This document shows positions 8,095 through 17,119 of a stretch of DNA of 64,000 nt, one piece after another. The position numbers and the translations under genes are program-made. The first letter of the stretch is position 1. Each line of letters begins with the position of its first letter. The DNA is from Fibrella aquatilis (GTDB lineage Bacteria; Bacteroidota; Bacteroidia; Cytophagales; Spirosomataceae): assembly GCF_017353255.1 (NCBI RefSeq), contig NZ_JAFMYU010000001.1:248001-312000 (forward strand), in the 5' to 3' direction. The notes below the pieces were generated by a model. The model saw only the letters and a list, made by a program, of their open reading frames with translations, did not search any database and was not told the DNA's origin.

Positions 8095-10317
8095 ATGCGA
8101 TTACTTCTCAGTATCAGTTGCTTACTTGTGGCAATAGCCACCAACGCCCAAACCCTGTCGGGGCGAGTACAAGCGCTCGACAAAGGCCGGATGGCCCCGT
8201 TGTTTGGTGCCAACGTCTACTGGCTGGGTCTGCTTAAACCTACCTCCACAGACATCAACGGCCAATTTGACATCGATTCTGTTGCTGCCACCAACCGGCT
8301 CATTATCAGCTACGTTGGCTACCAGACCGATACCCTCACCGTGACCGATTTCACAACGCCGGTGGTGGTAGCGCTCCAGGCTGTGCAAGAGTTGAACGCG
8401 GTGGTCGTCACAGCTGGCAACACCCAGATAGACCGGCTCAATCCCATTCAGACTGAGGTGCTTACCCAACGCACGCTGGCCAAAGCAGCCTGCTGCAACC
8501 TGTCGGAAAGTTTCGAGACCAACGCTTCAGTCAGCGTGTCCTATGCCGACGCCGTGACGGGTGCCAAACAGATTCAGTTTCTGGGTCTGGGCGGGCAGTA
8601 TGTTCAAACCAACGTTGAAAACATCCCCACCATCCGGGGGCTGGCCACCACGTTCGGACTAAATTATTTGCCCGGCACCTGGATCACGAGCATCGACATC
8701 GGCAAGGGGGCCGGGTCGGTGGTGAATGGATACGAGGCCATGAGCGGACAGATTAATGTTGAACTGCAAAAGCCTGACTATAAGGCTAGTGCAGAGAAGC
8801 CCAATTTTCTTTTCAACGGCTATGCCAACAGCTTTGGGCGGCTGGAGGGAAACGTCAATTACTCGCAGCCACTCTCTGGTAAGTGGAGCATTGGCGCACT
8901 GGGCCATATCAGTACATTGCAAACCGAGATTGACCAGAACCACGACCGCTTCCGCGATCTGCCGCTCTACAACCAATACAACGGTGTGGCACGCGCCAAG
9001 TACAGTTCTGACCGTTGGATGGCGCAATTCGGCATTAAAGCGCTGTCGGAAAACCGCGATGGTGGGCAATTGAGTGGGGTAGGGGCCTACCGTTATGGAT
9101 TTGCCAACCAGACCCGCCGCACCGAGCTGTTCAGCAAAACGGCCCGGCTCTATCCCGACAAACCCTACCGGGGCCTTGGCCTGATTTTAAACGCTACTTG
9201 GTTCGATCAGCAGTCGTTATTTGGGGTGCGGACCTACAGCGGCAATCAGCAAACGGTCTATGGCAACCTGATCTACCAGACCATCATTGGCAACACTAAT
9301 CATACCGTGAAAACGGGCATCAGCTACCTGCTCGACTCCTACCGGGAGCGCTACGTAGCGCAGGTGCTCAACCGCGACGAGTCGGTGCCGGGAGCCTTTT
9401 TTGAGTACGCCTACGTGTATCCCGAAAAGCTGGCGCTCGTGATCGGCAATCGCCTCGATGCGCATAACCTGTATGGCCTGCAATGGACACCCCGGCTGCA
9501 TGTTAAATATCACATAAACAGCGAGTTAACGGCGAGGCTGTCGGCGGGGCGGGGCTGGCGGACGCCCAATCAGCTGGCCGAAAACTATGGCTATCTGGTG
9601 TCGTCGCGGCAGGTGTTTCTGAACTACAACGTCCGCCCTGAAGTAGCCTGGACCTACACGGCGGGCCTGACCAACGAGTTTTTGCTCTTCGGAAAGAAGG
9701 CTACACTCACCCTCGATGCCAGCCGGACAGACTTCCAGAATCAGCTGATCGTGGATCCCGACCAGCCGAATCAACTGCTGTTTTATAACCTGGAGGGCGT
9801 CTCGTTTGCCAACAGCCTGCAAGCTGAACTGACGGTGGCCCCGATCAAACGCGCTGAAATAAAGCTGGCCTACCGCCTGTTCGATGCCCGCCAAAGTATG
9901 GGTGCCCCCCTGGGCGAGAGCGTACTCATGCCCCGCATGATGGTCAGTCGCGACCGGGTGCTGCTCAACGCCGCCTACGCCCTGCCCTACGACAAATGGA
10001 AGTTCGACGCGACCCTGCAATGGAACGGCCCCAAACGACTGCCCGACCAGAACGAGACGCATACGCACACCACCTATTCGGCCATGACGTGGTACTACTC
10101 GCCCTCGTTTATGAATCTTAACGCGCAGATTACCAGAAGCTTCCGTACGTTTCAGGTATACCTCGGCGGCGAAAACCTGACGGGCTTCCGGCAGGCCAAC
10201 CCCATCCTAGGTGCGGCCGATCCCCTTGGTGCCAACTTCGACGCTGCCGGGCAAAACTGGGGTCCCGTGACGGGCGCAATGGTTTACGCTGGCTTTCGCT
10301 ACACTCTTGAACCCTGA
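8095..10317 (+). CDS. TonB-dependent outer-membrane receptor, metal-associated
   Basis: A 740-residue receptor. The signal peptide (1-18) is followed by a carboxypeptidase-regulatory-like beta domain (20-95), a plug domain (about 105-225) and a 22-strand-type barrel to the C-terminus. The plug starts with a conserved KAACCNLSESFETN segment (Cys 133 and 134), which is characteristic of a receptor group found with copper/heavy-metal genes. Substrate uptake through the outer membrane would be powered by TonB/ExbBD, not encoded here. The next gene starts 5 bp after the stop. Copper as ligand is inferred from neighbours only. Confidence 0.88.
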   Translation: MRLLLSISCLLVAIATNAQTLSGRVQALDKGRMAPLFGANVYWLGLLKPTSTDINGQFDIDSVAATNRLIISYVGYQTDTLTVTDFTTPVVVALQAVQELNAVVVTAGNTQIDRLNPIQTEVLTQRTLAKAACCNLSESFETNASVSVSYADAVTGAKQIQFLGLGGQYVQTNVENIPTIRGLATTFGLNYLPGTWITSIDIGKGAGSVVNGYEAMSGQINVELQKPDYKASAEKPNFLFNGYANSFGRLEGNVNYSQPLSGKWSIGALGHISTLQTEIDQNHDRFRDLPLYNQYNGVARAKYSSDRWMAQFGIKALSENRDGGQLSGVGAYRYGFANQTRRTELFSKTARLYPDKPYRGLGLILNATWFDQQSLFGVRTYSGNQQTVYGNLIYQTIIGNTNHTVKTGISYLLDSYRERYVAQVLNRDESVPGAFFEYAYVYPEKLALVIGNRLDAHNLYGLQWTPRLHVKYHINSELTARLSAGRGWRTPNQLAENYGYLVSSRQVFLNYNVRPEVAWTYTAGLTNEFLLFGKKATLTLDASRTDFQNQLIVDPDQPNQLLFYNLEGVSFANSLQAELTVAPIKRAEIKLAYRLFDARQSMGAPLGESVLMPRMMVSRDRVLLNAAYALPYDKWKFDATLQWNGPKRLPDQNETHTHTTYSAMTWYYSPSFMNLNAQITRSFRTFQVYLGGENLTGFRQANPILGAADPLGANFDAAGQNWGPVTGAMVYAGFRYTLEP

Positions 10318-10322
10318 GCGTC

Positions 10323-10886
10323 ATGACCGAATTACGAATAAAGAACATGGTCTGCGACCGGTGCCTGCGTACAGTACAACGCCTGCTTGAAAACCTGGGA
10401 TTTACCCTGGAAACGGTGACGTTGGGCCGGGTGGTAGTAAAAAAATGGCCTGCCAACCTGAGCCGGGCGGTCGTTGACACAGCGCTAAAATCGGAAGGCT
10501 TTGCCCTGCTGGACGACCCTAAACAAATGCTTGTTGAGCAGGTTAAGGCACTGTTAGTCAACGAAGTAAATTATAAAGCTGGACGCCCGGCTCACCAAAA
10601 CGTATCGGCCTACCTGAGCCAAAAACTGGGCTACGATTACACGTATCTGAGCCACCTGTTTTCGGCGACAGAGGGCACCACCATTGAGCGGTATCTGATT
10701 GCGCTGAAAGTTGAACGGGCTAAAGCGCTGCTGCAGGACGGTCAGCAAAGCATTGGCGAGATTGCGTTTGACCTGGGCTACAGCAGTGTGCCGCATTTCA
10801 CGAATCAATTTAAATCGGTGACTGGACAAACGCCAGGTCAATACAAGAAAGAGCCGGTTGGTCGGCAATCGATAGATGAAGTCTGA
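10323..10886 (+). CDS. AraC-type regulator with N-terminal HMA-like metal-binding module
   Basis: A 187-residue protein. Residues 1-65 look like a ferredoxin-like heavy-metal-associated fold with the CxxC pair C11/C14 in NMVCDRCLRTV. Residues about 85-183 are an AraC/XylS double helix-turn-helix (IGEIAFDLGYSSVPHFTNQFKSVTG). No sugar-type sensing domain is present. The simplest reading is a cytoplasmic copper-responsive activator of the surrounding genes. It overlaps no gene but follows the receptor by 5 bp, so the two are probably co-transcribed. Confidence 0.85.
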   Translation: MTELRIKNMVCDRCLRTVQRLLENLGFTLETVTLGRVVVKKWPANLSRAVVDTALKSEGFALLDDPKQMLVEQVKALLVNEVNYKAGRPAHQNVSAYLSQKLGYDYTYLSHLFSATEGTTIERYLIALKVERAKALLQDGQQSIGEIAFDLGYSSVPHFTNQFKSVTGQTPGQYKKEPVGRQSIDEV

Positions 10887-10957
10887 CTAGCTAACTGCTA
10901 ACTACTGTTGGTACGTATCTTTTACAGTCCCATTCATTTAAACCACCCCTTACGGCC

Positions 10958-11587
10958 ATGTCCCGACCCTATGTTGTTACGTTTATTGCCCTGCTGCTTT
11001 CCGTTGGCTTTCACCAACAGGCACGGTCCCGGCTGCTCTTCAACGGACGAACCTTTGCTGGTTGGGAAGGAGACACGATGCAGACATGGCGCATTCGTGA
11101 CGGGGCTTTGGTGGGCGGATCTACGGACCGGCTTACGCCCCACAACGAGTTTTTGTGTACCACCCGTACCTACGCCAATTTCGACCTGAAACTGCAATTC
11201 AAGCTAATAGGTACGGGTTTTGTCAACGCGGGTGTGCAGTTTCGGAGCAGGCGGGCCACTAACCCTGCCTACGAAATGATCGGGTACCAGGCCGATCTGG
11301 GTAAGGGCTTCTGGGCCAGCCTCTACGACGAATCGCGGCGTAATAAGACCCTCGCGCAGGCCGACTCGATCCTGATTAGCCGAACATTACGGGCCAATGA
11401 CTGGAACGACTACCGGGTTCGCTGCCAAGGTCGCCACATTCAGATTTACCTCAATGGCCAACAAACCGTAGACTACACCGAGGCAGATACCAGTCTGCCG
11501 CAGTCGGGCCTGATTGGCTTGCAGATTCATGGTGGTGGCAATGCCGAAGCGTCGTACCGAGCTATTCAACTCAGCGAGTTAAAATAG
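10958..11587 (+). CDS. DUF1080 (3-keto-disaccharide hydrolase-like) exported protein
   Basis: A 209-residue protein with a signal peptide (1-23) and one concanavalin-like DUF1080 domain: LFNGRTFAGWE near the mature N-terminus, NFDLKLQFKL, NAGVQFRSR and a C-terminal GLIGLQIHGGG segment. Family members act on sugars or glycosides at the cell surface, and some are 3-keto-glycoside hydrolases. It is oddly placed inside a copper locus and its role there is unclear. ATG at 10958. Confidence 0.85.
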   Translation: MSRPYVVTFIALLLSVGFHQQARSRLLFNGRTFAGWEGDTMQTWRIRDGALVGGSTDRLTPHNEFLCTTRTYANFDLKLQFKLIGTGFVNAGVQFRSRRATNPAYEMIGYQADLGKGFWASLYDESRRNKTLAQADSILISRTLRANDWNDYRVRCQGRHIQIYLNGQQTVDYTEADTSLPQSGLIGLQIHGGGNAEASYRAIQLSELK

Positions 11588-11647
11588 GTACATAAACCCT
11601 GTAAGTTTCGGCCTTAATTCTGTAAAATACGCCCCTGCCCGTGGCCG

Positions 11648-11655
11648 TACCTTTG
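11648..11655 (+). promoter_or_regulatory. Possible promoter -7 box before the HMA-MauE gene
   Basis: TACCTTTG matches the Bacteroidota TANNTTTG box and lies 40 bp before the ATG at 11696. No clear -33 TTG at the usual spacing. Confidence 0.35.
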
Positions 11656-11695
11656 TATGGTCGATCACCTGTATCGACTACAGCTACAGACAATC

Positions 11696-12487
11696 ATGAT
11701 TCATACGTATAAACTCGACGGTATGCATTGCGGCTCCTGCGTGGGGCGGGTGCAGGAGGCCCTGGAAGCGGTTCCCGGTGTTAAAAAAGTGGCCGTCTCT
11801 CTCGACCCGCAGGAGGCGGTGGTGAGCATGAGCGGCCATATCGACACGGCCGAACTGGACCGGGCCGTACGCAAAGCTGGTGCTTATTCCCTCACCGACG
11901 AGGTGCAGGTGATCAACACCATGGGCGGCCATAACCAGGCTAAGGCCGACGTGTTCACCGCGCCAACTGCGGCAGCTTTACCCCTGGCCAATTCTGACCT
12001 TGCCGAACCGTCGGCTACTACCTACAAACCGCTGCTGATTATTTTGGCTTTTCTGCTGGGGATAACGACCCTGGTCGAAATCCGCATGGGTACGTTCGAC
12101 TGGATGCGGGCTATGAGCACGTTTATGGCAGGCTTCTTTCTGGTCTTTTCGTTTTTTAAACTGCTCGATATCAGTGGGTTTGCCAGCAGCTACCGCATGT
12201 ATGACATTGTGGCGAAGGCTATGCCGGGCTACGGGTTCGTCTATCCGTTTATTGAACTGGCTTTGGGCGTGGCCTACCTGACGCAGGTCAACCCGTTGAT
12301 TACAAACGTGGTGACGCTGGTTGTTATGGGTATCAGCATGGTGGGTGTGGTGCAGTCGGTGATAAACAAGCGGAAGATCCGGTGCGCCTGTTTGGGGTCG
12401 GTCTTTAATCTGCCCATGACCACCGTCACCATTGTAGAAGATGGGCTGATGATTGGCATGGCCGCCCTGATGCTGGCTATGATGTAG
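11696..12487 (+). CDS. HMA domain fused to MauE/DoxX-like membrane protein
   Basis: A 263-residue protein. Residues 1-68 are a heavy-metal-associated domain with GMHCGSC (C12/C15). A linker leads to four membrane segments from about residue 110 on. A CACLG motif sits between the third and fourth, as in MauE-like proteins that handle electrons or disulfides. The HMA domain would bind Cu(I), and the membrane part could pass metal or electrons across the inner membrane. This is inference. The start follows the HMA domain boundary; an ATG at 11657 would add 13 unrelated residues. Confidence 0.82.
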   Translation: MIHTYKLDGMHCGSCVGRVQEALEAVPGVKKVAVSLDPQEAVVSMSGHIDTAELDRAVRKAGAYSLTDEVQVINTMGGHNQAKADVFTAPTAAALPLANSDLAEPSATTYKPLLIILAFLLGITTLVEIRMGTFDWMRAMSTFMAGFFLVFSFFKLLDISGFASSYRMYDIVAKAMPGYGFVYPFIELALGVAYLTQVNPLITNVVTLVVMGISMVGVVQSVINKRKIRCACLGSVFNLPMTTVTIVEDGLMIGMAALMLAMM

Positions 12488-12511
12488 TTGGTTCGCATTA
12501 CTCAACAATCT

Positions 12512-13915
12512 ATGAAAAATCTATTTCTTGCCCTCTGCCTGGGCACCTTTTCTGCCTCTGCGCAGCATATGGGCCATTCGATGCCCGGCATGAACATGCC
12601 CGCTGACACGACTAAACCCATGCCAGGAATGGACCACTCAAAAATGGACCACAGCCAGATGGGTCATGGTAAAATGAACCACGACCAGATGCCTATGGGC
12701 AGTATGTCGCATACGCTGTCGCGGAATTTGCCCATGAACCGCAACGGCTCCGGTACGGCCTGGATGCCCGACCAGACGCCGATGTATGCCTACATGAAGC
12801 ACGGCGATGATGGCTGGATGTACATGCTCCATTACAGCGTTTTTCTGCGACATACCCACCAAAATTTTACCAACACAGCCCGCCGTGGGTATGCGTCGCG
12901 GTTCGACGCGCCCAACTGGGCTATGGGCATGGCGCAACGCACGGTGGGCAAACGGGGGTTATTTACGGCTAAGCTGATGATGTCGCTCGACCCGCTCACG
13001 GTGACCAACGGGGGGTACCCGCTGCTGTTCCAAACCGGCGAAAGCTACAGAGGACAGCCCCTGGTAGACCGGCAACACCCGCACGATTTGTTTTCGGAAC
13101 TGTCTGTTTCGTATGCCCACGCCATCAGCCGCGACATAGACGCCTATATCTACGTAGGCTACCCCGGCGAACCAGCGCTGGGTGCACCGGCGTTCATGCA
13201 CCGGATTTCGTCGTTCAACATCTCCGACGCGCCACTCAGCCACCACTGGATCGACGCCACGCATATTACGTTTGGCGTGGCCACGGCGGGTTTTCGCTAT
13301 AAATGGGCCAAAGTGGAGGTGTCGAGCTTTACGGGCCGCGAACCCGATGAATACCGGTATAATTTCGACAAACCCCGTTTCGATAGCTATTCGTACCGTC
13401 TCTCAGTAAATCCTTCGCCGGGACTGGCGCTACAGGTGTCGCAGGGGCTAATCAAAAGCCCGGAAGAATCAGGTGCCAACCACGGCGACGTGCGCCGAAC
13501 AACCGCTTCGTTGTTGCATAGCAAAGTGCTGAGTGGGGGAGACCACTACCTGACGTCGTCGCTGATCTGGGGCAATAACAACCACGATGGTGTGAGCGAA
13601 AACGCCTACCTCGCCGAAACCAGCCTGCAACTGGGGAAACTTGCCCTGTATGGCCGCTATGAAAACGTGACCAAATCATTGGCCGAACTGGTGCTGCCCG
13701 CTGCTGGAGATGCCGAAAAAGCCCTGGTCAACGTAGATAATTTAACCCTCGGCAGCAACTGGCGATTGGTGCGCCACGCCAACACCGACCTCGTTGTTGG
13801 GGCACAGCTAACGGCCAGTATGCCCAACGGCGAACTGCGACCCATCTACGGCAACATGCCCCTGTCGGGCCAGTTATACCTGCGGCTGACCCCTGCTCTG
13901 ATGGTTATGCGGTAA
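12512..13915 (+). CDS. Met/His-rich outer-membrane protein, copper-associated
   Basis: A 467-residue exported protein. The signal peptide (1-18) is followed by a Met/His-rich segment (about 20-75, repeated GMDHSKM and HGKMNHDQM units) of the kind that binds Cu(I)/Cu(II) in CopB/PcoB-type proteins. The rest (90-467) consists of alternating aromatic strands and looks like an outer-membrane barrel. The family resembles uncharacterised Bacteroidota copper-locus proteins. The ATG at 12512 precedes the signal peptide, 24 bp after the previous stop. Probably co-transcribed with the HMA-MauE gene. Confidence 0.78.
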   Translation: MKNLFLALCLGTFSASAQHMGHSMPGMNMPADTTKPMPGMDHSKMDHSQMGHGKMNHDQMPMGSMSHTLSRNLPMNRNGSGTAWMPDQTPMYAYMKHGDDGWMYMLHYSVFLRHTHQNFTNTARRGYASRFDAPNWAMGMAQRTVGKRGLFTAKLMMSLDPLTVTNGGYPLLFQTGESYRGQPLVDRQHPHDLFSELSVSYAHAISRDIDAYIYVGYPGEPALGAPAFMHRISSFNISDAPLSHHWIDATHITFGVATAGFRYKWAKVEVSSFTGREPDEYRYNFDKPRFDSYSYRLSVNPSPGLALQVSQGLIKSPEESGANHGDVRRTTASLLHSKVLSGGDHYLTSSLIWGNNNHDGVSENAYLAETSLQLGKLALYGRYENVTKSLAELVLPAAGDAEKALVNVDNLTLGSNWRLVRHANTDLVVGAQLTASMPNGELRPIYGNMPLSGQLYLRLTPALMVMR

Positions 13916-13961
13916 TGCTTCTATCAGTATTTTCAGTAAAACCAATAAACCAACGTCTATT

Positions 13962-14318
13962 ATGGAAACGATGAATCATGCCCACGGCCACGCCGACACC
14001 TGTTTCGAGTGTGCTGAAGCCTGCGAACGCTGCGTGACTGCCTGCCTGGAAATGGGCGATCAGGACAGCAAACACCACGACATGACCTTGTGCGTTAAAC
14101 TCTGCCGCGACTGTGCCGATATTTGCACACTTTGTGGTCGGTTAGAAGCGCGCGGGTCGCAGTTTATGAAGCAGTACATGCAACTCTGCGCCGACGTATG
14201 TGCTGCCTGCGCTACCGAATGCGAAAAACACGCCGACCACATGGCGCACTGCAAGGCCTGCGCCGAAGCGTGCCGCCGTTGCGAGGCCGAGTGCCGCCAG
14301 ATGGCGAACCAGATGTAA
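13962..14318 (+). CDS. Four-helix bundle copper-binding protein (Csp/DUF326-like)
   Basis: A 118-residue protein with 19 cysteines in repeating CxxC/CxxxC spacing (C14, C17, C21, C24, C28, then 44-58, 76-87, 97-111). This is the pattern of copper storage proteins, where the Cys line the core of a four-helix bundle and hold many Cu(I) ions. There is no signal peptide, so it matches the cytosolic type. The N-terminus is His-rich (MNHAHGHADTC). It sits between the Met-rich outer-membrane protein and an exported HMA protein. Confidence 0.92.
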   Translation: METMNHAHGHADTCFECAEACERCVTACLEMGDQDSKHHDMTLCVKLCRDCADICTLCGRLEARGSQFMKQYMQLCADVCAACATECEKHADHMAHCKACAEACRRCEAECRQMANQM

Positions 14319-14377
14319 TGCCTTACTTGTTAAACGATTAGCTTTTGGGCTTGTCGAAAACCTTAACGAATCAATTC

Positions 14378-14725
14378 ATGAACCGAAACCTGTTTCTGAG
14401 CGGCCTGTTGGCCCTTTCGCTGGTGGGCACGTCTGTGTTTGCCGATGACAAAGACAAAGAAGTAAAAATCAAGACGTCGGCTATCTGCGAGATGTGCAAA
14501 GCCCGGATTGAGCGGAATCTGGCCTTCGAGAAAGGGGTGAAAGAAGCCAATCTCGACGTAACGACGAAGGTGGTGACGATTAAATACAACTCTGCCAAAA
14601 CCGATGTGGCCAAGTTGAAAGCCAACATCACCAAAACCGGCTACGACGCCGACGAAGTAACCGCCGACCCCAAAGGCTACGACAAACTACCCAGCTGCTG
14701 CAAAAAAGGCGGTATGGGACATTGA
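14378..14725 (+). CDS. Exported heavy-metal-associated (HMA) domain protein
   Basis: A 115-residue protein with a signal peptide (1-22) and one HMA domain with AICEMCKAR (C37/C40). It ends in a Cys/Lys/Gly-rich tail with a CC pair (LPSCCKKGGMGH). It is likely a periplasmic copper carrier or buffer. It closes the copper locus. The first base of the following inverted repeat lies inside its TGA stop. The ATG at 14378 is chosen because it directly precedes the signal peptide. Confidence 0.88.
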   Translation: MNRNLFLSGLLALSLVGTSVFADDKDKEVKIKTSAICEMCKARIERNLAFEKGVKEANLDVTTKVVTIKYNSAKTDVAKLKANITKTGYDADEVTADPKGYDKLPSCCKKGGMGH

Positions 14726-14815
14726 TTTTGGATTGCGGATTTTGGATTGATTGCTGACGCCAGAGTACGTTTGCTCTAGCGTCAGCAATCAATCCAAAAT
14801 CCGCAATCCAGAATC
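14724..14815. repeat. 37-bp inverted repeat spanning two convergent stop codons
   Basis: The arms 14724-14760 and 14779-14815 match at 36 of 37 positions. The arm is built of gattttggattg words and an inner tgctgacgc/gcgtcagca (class B core). The left end lies within the TGA of the HMA gene (14723-14725), and the right end lies within the stop of the M23 gene (14814-14816). Confidence 0.92.
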
Positions 14816-15875
14816 AATTCACTCTCAGCTTCTGCCCGGTGTGGATGCGGGAGCGGGATGAGAGGCGGTTCTTTTCGGCTAAGGAACTGATAGACAGGCC
14901 GTAGCGGCTAGCGATTGATGATAGTGTTTCGCCGTGGCGGACTTTATGAAGTACCGTCCGTTTGAATTTTGGTTTGAACGAAAGGTCACTCGACCGGTTT
15001 CCGCCGCGGGTATAGTCCCAGACGGCGGGTGTCAGCAGGAAATGGTCAGAATTGATCGTGTTGGCGGGGAAGCTGTAAATGTTGAGCGGGTCGAAGGGGT
15101 TGCCTTCGTAGCGTGTTTCATAGTGCAGGTGGGCGCCGTAGCTGCGACCCGTGTTGCCACCGAGACCAAGCTGATCTCCCGCTTTTACTAACTGCCCCGA
15201 CTCCACCAGTTGCTTCGACATGTGGCCGTAGAGGGTTTCCAGGCCATTATAGTGCCGCACCAGTACGTACCGGCCATAACCGTTGCCGTCCCAGCTGACC
15301 ACCCGCACAATGCCGTCGAATGCAGCATAGACCGGATCGCCGGTTTCCAGGTCGAGGTCAACGCCCGTGTGCCGCCGCCCCCACCGAAACCCAAATTGCG
15401 ACGTCATCTTCCCATCGTCGAGGGGAGCCGACCAGAAGTGATTGGCCTTGGGGTCGTAAAGCTTTAAGTCAACCACTTGATCAAACTCGCGGGGGTCAAT
15501 GTTGTAGGGGTCAATATTGCGCGAATCCCACACCGAATAGTAGTCGGCAATTTTGATCCACTCGTCGCCAACCAGCACCGAATCAATCACTTCCACCACG
15601 CTGGTTTCACCCTGATCAATACTGCTGGTGTCTTCGCTCACCACCGGGTTCAACTCTTTCTTTGGCTCAAACTGGCTATTGAAACGAAGTTGGGTGGTTT
15701 CCTGCTCGAAGATGTCCTCAGCTTTCTGCTGGTTGCTCGATGGCTGATTAGAGGAGTTATTTTTAGGCGTGAACTTGGTATCGTTCTTGAATTTACCCCG
15801 TTCCTGAGCCTGTGTGGTTGCCGTTGCACCCAGGCAACCAATGGCTAACAGCCACAATATTACACGTACGTTCAT
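14814..15875 (-). CDS. M23 family metallopeptidase with C-terminal LysM
   Basis: A 353-residue exported protein. The signal peptide (1-23) is followed by a low-complexity region (25-110), then a LytM/M23 domain (about 165-275) with RHTGVDLDLETGD (Zn-binding His and Asp) and YGAHLHYE (HxH). A C-terminal LysM (about 306-353, KVRHGETLSSIASRYGL) follows. It cleaves or activates cleavage of peptidoglycan cross-links in the periplasm. All the usual M23 zinc ligands appear present. The ATG at 15875 precedes the signal; an ATG at 15908 would add 11 residues. Confidence 0.9.
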   Translation of the reverse strand: MNVRVILWLLAIGCLGATATTQAQERGKFKNDTKFTPKNNSSNQPSSNQQKAEDIFEQETTQLRFNSQFEPKKELNPVVSEDTSSIDQGETSVVEVIDSVLVGDEWIKIADYYSVWDSRNIDPYNIDPREFDQVVDLKLYDPKANHFWSAPLDDGKMTSQFGFRWGRRHTGVDLDLETGDPVYAAFDGIVRVVSWDGNGYGRYVLVRHYNGLETLYGHMSKQLVESGQLVKAGDQLGLGGNTGRSYGAHLHYETRYEGNPFDPLNIYSFPANTINSDHFLLTPAVWDYTRGGNRSSDLSFKPKFKRTVLHKVRHGETLSSIASRYGLSISSLAEKNRLSSRSRIHTGQKLRVN

Positions 15876-15977
15876 GTATAGAACGAAACGAACAACAAAC
15901 GCAGGCAACGGGGCTGGAGGCTTTGGTAATTGTTCCGGCCCGGATGTCTGCGTTTGGGTTTGGTTTCGTGTTTTAGG

Positions 15978-16946
15978 TTAACTCATCATCATATCCTGCA
16001 TCTCCAGCGTGACCAGATAACGTTCGGCATCGAGCGCGGCCATGCAGCCGGTGCCAGCGGCCGTTACGGCCTGCCTATAGACGTTATCCTGCGCATCGCC
16101 ACAGGCAAATACGCCGGGAATGTTGGTGTGGGTACTGCCTTTTTCGGTCAGAATATAGCCGTGATCGTCGAGGTCGAGGTAATCTTTAAACAAGCTGGTA
16201 TTGGGGGTATGGCCAATGGCCACAAAGAAGCCGGTCACGTCAAGAACGCTTTCCTCACCAGTTTCCGTATGCCTGACCCGGGCACCCGTCACGCCATCGT
16301 CGCCCAGAATTTCGACCGTTTCGGTATACCACAAAATCTCGATGTTTTCTTTCGCCTGAATGCGCTGCTGCATGAAGCGTGAAGCCCGCATTTCGCCCCG
16401 GCGAACAATCATGTATACTTTGCGGCAAATATTCGACAGGTATGAGGCTTCCTCAGCGGCGGTGTCGCCCGCGCCCACAATAGCGACATCCTGGTTACGG
16501 AAAAAGAAACCGTCGCACACGGCACAGGCCGACACGCCATGACCGTTCAACCGCATTTCAGAAGGCAATCCCAGCCATTTTGCCGAGGCCCCCGTCGAAA
16601 TAATAACGCTGTCGGCCGTGATTTCAAGCTCGTCATCGACCCATACGCGGTGGGGTGAGCCGGGACCCGGGTTCTCGCTGAAGGCCACTTTGGTCACCAA
16701 CCCATAGCGCACGTCGGTACCAAAGCGGGTGGCCTGCCGTTCCAGGTCCTGCATCATTTGTGGCCCCTGTACACCTTCTGGATAACCCGGAAAATTGTCT
16801 ACTTCGGTAGTAATAGTCAGTTGACCACCGGGCTGACCACCCTGATATAAAACGGGCTTCAGGTTGGCACGGGCGGCATAAATGGCAGCGGTATAGCCCG
16901 CCGGGCCGGAGCCAATAATCAGACAATGAACGTGTTCGGGATTCAT
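15978..16946 (-). CDS. trxB: Thioredoxin-disulfide reductase
   Basis: A 322-residue low-molecular-weight thioredoxin reductase that passes electrons from NADPH through FAD to thioredoxin. The FAD-binding GSGPAGYTAA motif is at residues 13-22, the redox-active CAVC at 141-144, the NADPH-binding GAGDTAAEEA segment near 157 and the C-terminal CGDAQD near 287. The length is typical. It is transcribed on the minus strand before the M23 gene, with about 100 bp between. Confidence 0.96.
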   Translation of the reverse strand: MNPEHVHCLIIGSGPAGYTAAIYAARANLKPVLYQGGQPGGQLTITTEVDNFPGYPEGVQGPQMMQDLERQATRFGTDVRYGLVTKVAFSENPGPGSPHRVWVDDELEITADSVIISTGASAKWLGLPSEMRLNGHGVSACAVCDGFFFRNQDVAIVGAGDTAAEEASYLSNICRKVYMIVRRGEMRASRFMQQRIQAKENIEILWYTETVEILGDDGVTGARVRHTETGEESVLDVTGFFVAIGHTPNTSLFKDYLDLDDHGYILTEKGSTHTNIPGVFACGDAQDNVYRQAVTAAGTGCMAALDAERYLVTLEMQDMMMS

Positions 16947-17119
16947 AAGAGCGATAGTAGGTTGACTAAAAACGGTTTCAGTCAGTCGTAAACTAACAAA
17001 AGCCGTTAACTAGACAACACGTGCAAAGGTCGAAAAAATTCGCTACGAAACCAATGTACGTCGTCGATCTCACGCTGCCTGAAGACGCCCAAAACCCCGT
17101 TCTGACTTCATTTGAGCCC

